This document shows, piece after piece, positions 12,653 to 15,159 of a stretch of DNA of 15,159 nt. Location: assembly GCA_046724395.1 (NCBI GenBank), contig JBKOWM010000146.1:1-15159 (forward strand). Direction: 5' to 3'. The position numbers and the translations under genes were made by a program. The DNA comes from DATAEU01 sp046724395. Its GTDB lineage: Bacteria; Actinomycetota; UBA4738; HRBIN12. Position 1 is the stretch's first letter, and each line of letters starts with the position of its first letter. Under the pieces are notes generated by a model. It searched no databases, was not told the DNA's origin, and saw only the letters and a list, made by a program, of their open reading frames with translations.

Positions 12653-13752
12653 CGGTCCCGTATCCCGATCTCGACACGCCCTGTCTGCTGATCGACCTCG
12701 ACACGGTCGAACGCAATGCGCGGGAGATGGCGGGCGTCGCCCGCGATGCCGGGGTCGGCCTGCGTCCGCATACGAAGACGCACAAGAGCCCGGAGATCGC
12801 GCAAATCCAACGCGACGCGGGGTCGACGGCGATCACCGTCGCGAAGCTCGGCGAGGCCGAGGTCATGGTCGACGCCGGGTTCGACGACGTGCTCGTCGCG
12901 TATCCGATCTGGGGAAAGGCCAAGCTGGCGCGGCTCCGCGCTCTCCTCGAGCGAGCGTCCATCCGCGTCAGTCTCGACTCGGTCGACGTCGCGGAGGGGA
13001 TCGGGCGCCTCGGCACCGACCTCCGCCGCGACGTTCCGGTCCTCGTCGAGGTCGACACGGGTCTGCACCGGCTCGGTCGTCCACCCGGCGATCCGACCGC
13101 CCGGCTGGTCGCGGATGTGGCGCGTGTGCGGGGTGTCGTCGTCGCGGGGCTGCTGACGCACGCCGGGCACGCGTACCGCGCGACGGGACCCGCCGAGCTC
13201 CGGGGTCTCGCCGAGCGTGAGGCGCTCGACCTCGTCGAGACGGCCGCCGCGTGCTCGAGGGCGGGTGTCGAGATCCACGAGATCAGCGTCGGTTCGACGC
13301 CGACCGCGCGGAGCGTGGCGCGCGTCGACGGTGTGACCGAGATTCGACCCGGAACGTACATCTTCAACGACGTCCAGCAGATGCGCCTCGGCGTCGCGGA
13401 CGAAGCCGACTGCGCGGCGCGCGTTCTCGTAACCGTCGTCTCCCGGCCGTCGGCGGAGCGCTACGTGGTCGACGGTGGAAGCAAGGCGTTCTCCTCCGAC
13501 GGCGGCGACGGGCCGCCCTTCCCGGGTCGTGGCGTGGTGGCCGGGCGCCGCGGTCTTCGGTTGGACTTCTTCAGCGAGGAACATGGCGTGGGGCACGTCG
13601 AGGCAGGCGATGCGGTCGCGATCGGTGAGCGTCTCGAGGTCATCCCGCTTCACATCTGCAGCTCGGTGAATCTGTTCGACGTCGCGTACGGCGTACGGGC
13701 CGGGCGGGTGGATCGCGAGATTCAGATCGCGGCGCGAGGAAGGAGCCGTTGA
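12649..13752 (+). CDS. D-serine dehydratase / D-threonine aldolase-fold PLP enzyme
   Basis: This 367-residue fold-type III PLP enzyme has an alanine-racemase-like N-terminal barrel and a D-serine dehydratase-like C-terminal domain. PLP lysine: Lys43 in RPHTKTHKSP (39-48). Phosphate-binding region: VGSTPTA. Other family features are EIRPGTYIFND, THAGHAY and VVDGGSKAF. The C-terminal metal site reads His335-x-Cys337 (LHICSS). From memory, His-x-Cys is the zinc site of D-serine dehydratase, whereas D-threonine aldolase has His-x-Asp, so deamination is favoured over aldol cleavage. The GTG start at 12649 overlaps the ridA stop (GTGA). Substrate candidates are D-serine, D-threonine, 3-hydroxy-D-aspartate, or, given the KDG kinase and KDPG aldolase in the same operon, D-glucosaminate. 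Confidence 0.88.
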   Translation: MTVPYPDLDTPCLLIDLDTVERNAREMAGVARDAGVGLRPHTKTHKSPEIAQIQRDAGSTAITVAKLGEAEVMVDAGFDDVLVAYPIWGKAKLARLRALLERASIRVSLDSVDVAEGIGRLGTDLRRDVPVLVEVDTGLHRLGRPPGDPTARLVADVARVRGVVVAGLLTHAGHAYRATGPAELRGLAEREALDLVETAAACSRAGVEIHEISVGSTPTARSVARVDGVTEIRPGTYIFNDVQQMRLGVADEADCAARVLVTVVSRPSAERYVVDGGSKAFSSDGGDGPPFPGRGVVAGRRGLRLDFFSEEHGVGHVEAGDAVAIGERLEVIPLHICSSVNLFDVAYGVRAGRVDREIQIAARGRSR

Positions 13753-14627
13753 CGGCCCGACTGCCGCGAGCGAGCGGATCACCGCGGGTCCAGGGCGGAA
13801 CGCTTCGCCATCGGGCGGCGGTGATCGCAGCGTTGGTCGGCGCCGGCTGTCTCGCGCCGGAGGCCGAGGCCGACGAGCTGCTGCGTGCGGCGGGCGAGGG
13901 CGTAGCCGCGCTCGACGACCTGGTCGCGCGCCGGGCAAACGGTGAACCGTTGGCATGGATCACCGGATCGAGCGTTTTCTGTGGGAAGCGCCTCCAGGTC
14001 GACCCCGGGGTCTTCGTTCCGCGGCCGCACACCGAGGCGCTCGCCAGACGCGCCGTCGAGCTCCTCCCGTGGACCGGCGTCGGCGTCGACCTGTGCACCG
14101 GCACGGGGGCGATCGCGGCCGTGATGAAGGCGGCGCGACCAAACGCGACCGTCCTCGGCACCGACGTCGACCCCGTCGCGGTCGCGTGCGCGCGACGCAA
14201 CGACGTCGACGCGCTCCTCGGTCACCTCGATGGACCGCTGCCCGCATCCCTTCGCGGCCGCGTCGATGTGATGACCGCCGTCGGGCCATACGTCCCGACG
14301 GAGGAGCTGCATCTCCTCCCGAGGGACGTGCTCGCCCACGAGCCACGACGCGCGCTCGACGGCGGTCCCGGCGGGACGTCGCTTCTCGCGCGGCTGGCCG
14401 AAGCATCGCCGGGATGGCTGGGGCCGGGCGGGACGGTCCTGCTCGAAATCGGCGGCGACCAGGCTGGACCGATCGCGGCGATCCTGTCCGGCGTGGGTCT
14501 ATCGGAGGTTCGCCTTCATCGGGACGCCGATGGAATGGACCGCGCGATCGAGGCGGCCGCGCCGGCGCGTCGCTCCGGGGCAGAAGCAACGACTTACGCC
14601 GGAGGGCCGACAAACGACAAAGAGTGA
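13749..14627 (+). CDS. PrmC-related protein-glutamine N5-methyltransferase-like protein, altered catalytic motif
   Basis: This 292-residue SAM-dependent methyltransferase resembles the actinobacterial PrmC-related family of unknown substrate. Visible are GVFVPRPHTEALARR (87-101), SAM-binding motif I DLCTGTGAIA (114-123), the acidic motif II GTDVDPVAVACARRN (137-151), and the downstream EPRRALDGGPGG. In PrmC/HemK the catalytic motif is NPPY (NAPY in the related family), whose Asn holds the target glutamine amide; here it is VGPY (178-181). The protein may therefore have lost N5-glutamine methylation or changed substrate. The TTG start at 13749 overlaps the previous stop (TTGA), with GAGGAAGGAG just upstream, so it is translationally coupled to the catabolic genes. 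The C-terminal 30 residues are low-complexity. Confidence 0.8.
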   Translation: MTARLPRASGSPRVQGGTLRHRAAVIAALVGAGCLAPEAEADELLRAAGEGVAALDDLVARRANGEPLAWITGSSVFCGKRLQVDPGVFVPRPHTEALARRAVELLPWTGVGVDLCTGTGAIAAVMKAARPNATVLGTDVDPVAVACARRNDVDALLGHLDGPLPASLRGRVDVMTAVGPYVPTEELHLLPRDVLAHEPRRALDGGPGGTSLLARLAEASPGWLGPGGTVLLEIGGDQAGPIAAILSGVGLSEVRLHRDADGMDRAIEAAAPARRSGAEATTYAGGPTNDKE

Positions 14628-14922
14628 CAAGTCGACGGTTCGCGTTGACGCACGGCGCCGTCGCTCCTATCGTCACGGTGCTCGGCGGAGGGAGACCGAG
14701 GGCGGGGTGGAGGCAAGGGACGCTCGCCGATCCCCCGAGGTCCCGGAGCGGTCGTAAGGTCGCTTCGTTCGGAACTCTCCGTCGAGCATCTTCAGTCTCT
14801 GCTGTCGAGCCGCTCCGCGCCCCCGCCGATCTCCACGGCCAACGGATTGATGCGGTGAGGTCGGCCGCCCATTCAGCCGCTACGTTGTGCTTTCGGCGTC
14901 GGCCTGGAAGTGTGGGGGGCAC
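14628..14922. other. Intergenic region without a convincing gene
   Basis: I find no supported gene, tRNA or known RNA in these 295 bases. Contents seen: CGACGG (14633-14638) and CCGTCG (14658-14663) can form a stem enclosing a small GCG-TTGA-CGC hairpin, a possible weak terminator for the upstream operon. A purine-rich G-run tract spans about 14685-14720. TACGTT at 14881-14886 fits a TAnnnT -10 element about 36 bases before the next start. Reading frames crossing the region are short or are continuations of shadows. Confidence 0.5.
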
Positions 14923-15159
14923 GTGTCGGGGTCAGGGAAGCCGCGGGAGCGCGCGCGTGGGCCGCATCAGCCACGCCCTCCTCGTCGCGGCCGCAACGTG
15001 CCATCGATCGGCCGCGGTGACGCGGAAGCACCCGATTCGCTGAACCAGCGCGCAGAAATCGACGAAGCCTCCTCGACGAAGGAAACGCCGACGAGGGGTA
15101 CGCGATTCGTCTCCTTGACGGACCTCGAGCGTGTGGCCGACGAGGCGGCCGACATCGAC
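14923..15159 (+). CDS. N-terminal fragment of an unidentified protein (runs off window)
   Basis: An open frame of 79 codons begins at GTG 14923 and reaches the right edge without a stop. The first 35 residues are rich in Arg, Pro and Gly (PRERARGPHQPRPPRRGRN), followed by an acidic/polar stretch and then LTDLERVADEAADID, which looks like the beginning of a folded, helical region. GGGGGG lies 3 bases and GGAAG about 12 bases before the start; neither is an ideal ribosome binding site. The composition is that of a disordered, positively charged N-terminus. No function can be assigned. A later start in the same frame is possible. Confidence 0.5.
   Translation, partial: MSGSGKPRERARGPHQPRPPRRGRNVPSIGRGDAEAPDSLNQRAEIDEASSTKETPTRGTRFVSLTDLERVADEAADID

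Noticed and set aside
14683..14720. G-run tract considered as a G-quadruplex
   Set aside because: Only three runs of three or more G are present, with uneven loops; not convincing.
14628..14922. Gap searched for tRNA, SRP RNA or riboswitch
   Set aside because: I could not build a cloverleaf, an SRP tetraloop motif or a known aptamer core by eye.
13955..15043. 362-codon plus-strand open frame covering the PrmC-like gene and the gap after it
   Set aside because: It is a shifted frame of the methyltransferase gene; Arg-dominated composition and no motifs.

Overview
This is a very GC-rich window (about 70% by eye) with dense, mostly overlapping genes and frequent GTG and TTG starts. Two F420-type oxidoreductases, a protein of a PrmC-related family I associate with Actinobacteria, and a PBP4-like peptidase with a possible lipobox suggest an actinobacterial or Chloroflexota-like high-GC bacterium. 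The sequence alone does not settle the phylum. I see no rRNA, tRNA, CRISPR array, insertion sequence or phage module.

Layout. Positions 1-5538 are on the minus strand and read right to left. They hold a small Rv0121-type PPOX/F420 protein, a DacB/PBP4-like D-Ala-D-Ala carboxypeptidase, a PilT-type ATPase, and a large multidomain protein that runs off the left edge (zinc ribbon, degenerate cyclase-like domain, STAND/AAA ATPase, helical tail). The PPOX gene diverges from an LLM-class F420-dependent oxidoreductase (5613-6569) across a 74-base control region. Next is an unrecognised exported protein (6712-7482). A strong hairpin (7485-7518) then separates it from the convergent znu block.

Positions 7524-10555 (minus strand) form a compact zinc-uptake operon, znuA-znuC-znuB-zur. 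All its junctions overlap, and the Fur-family regulator is the last gene. An AT-richer dyad just upstream of znuA is a candidate Zur operator.

Positions 10666-14627 (plus strand) run divergently as a second operon: KDPG aldolase, 2-keto-3-deoxygluconate kinase, RidA, a D-serine dehydratase/D-threonine aldolase-fold PLP enzyme, and a PrmC-related methyltransferase. Three of its four junctions are 4-base stop/start overlaps. The first four products make a coherent route. The PLP enzyme would deaminate a D-configured hydroxy-amino acid, RidA would hydrolyse the enamine/imine, the kinase would phosphorylate the 2-keto-3-deoxy acid, and the aldolase would cleave it to pyruvate plus glyceraldehyde 3-phosphate. 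D-glucosaminate is the substrate that would link all four; this is an inference.

The window ends with 295 bases lacking a convincing gene and the first 79 codons of an unidentified protein at the right edge. The items most worth following up are the proposed amino-sugar-acid operon, the degenerate cyclase/ATPase protein beside an isolated pilT, and the PrmC relative that has lost the asparagine of its catalytic motif.
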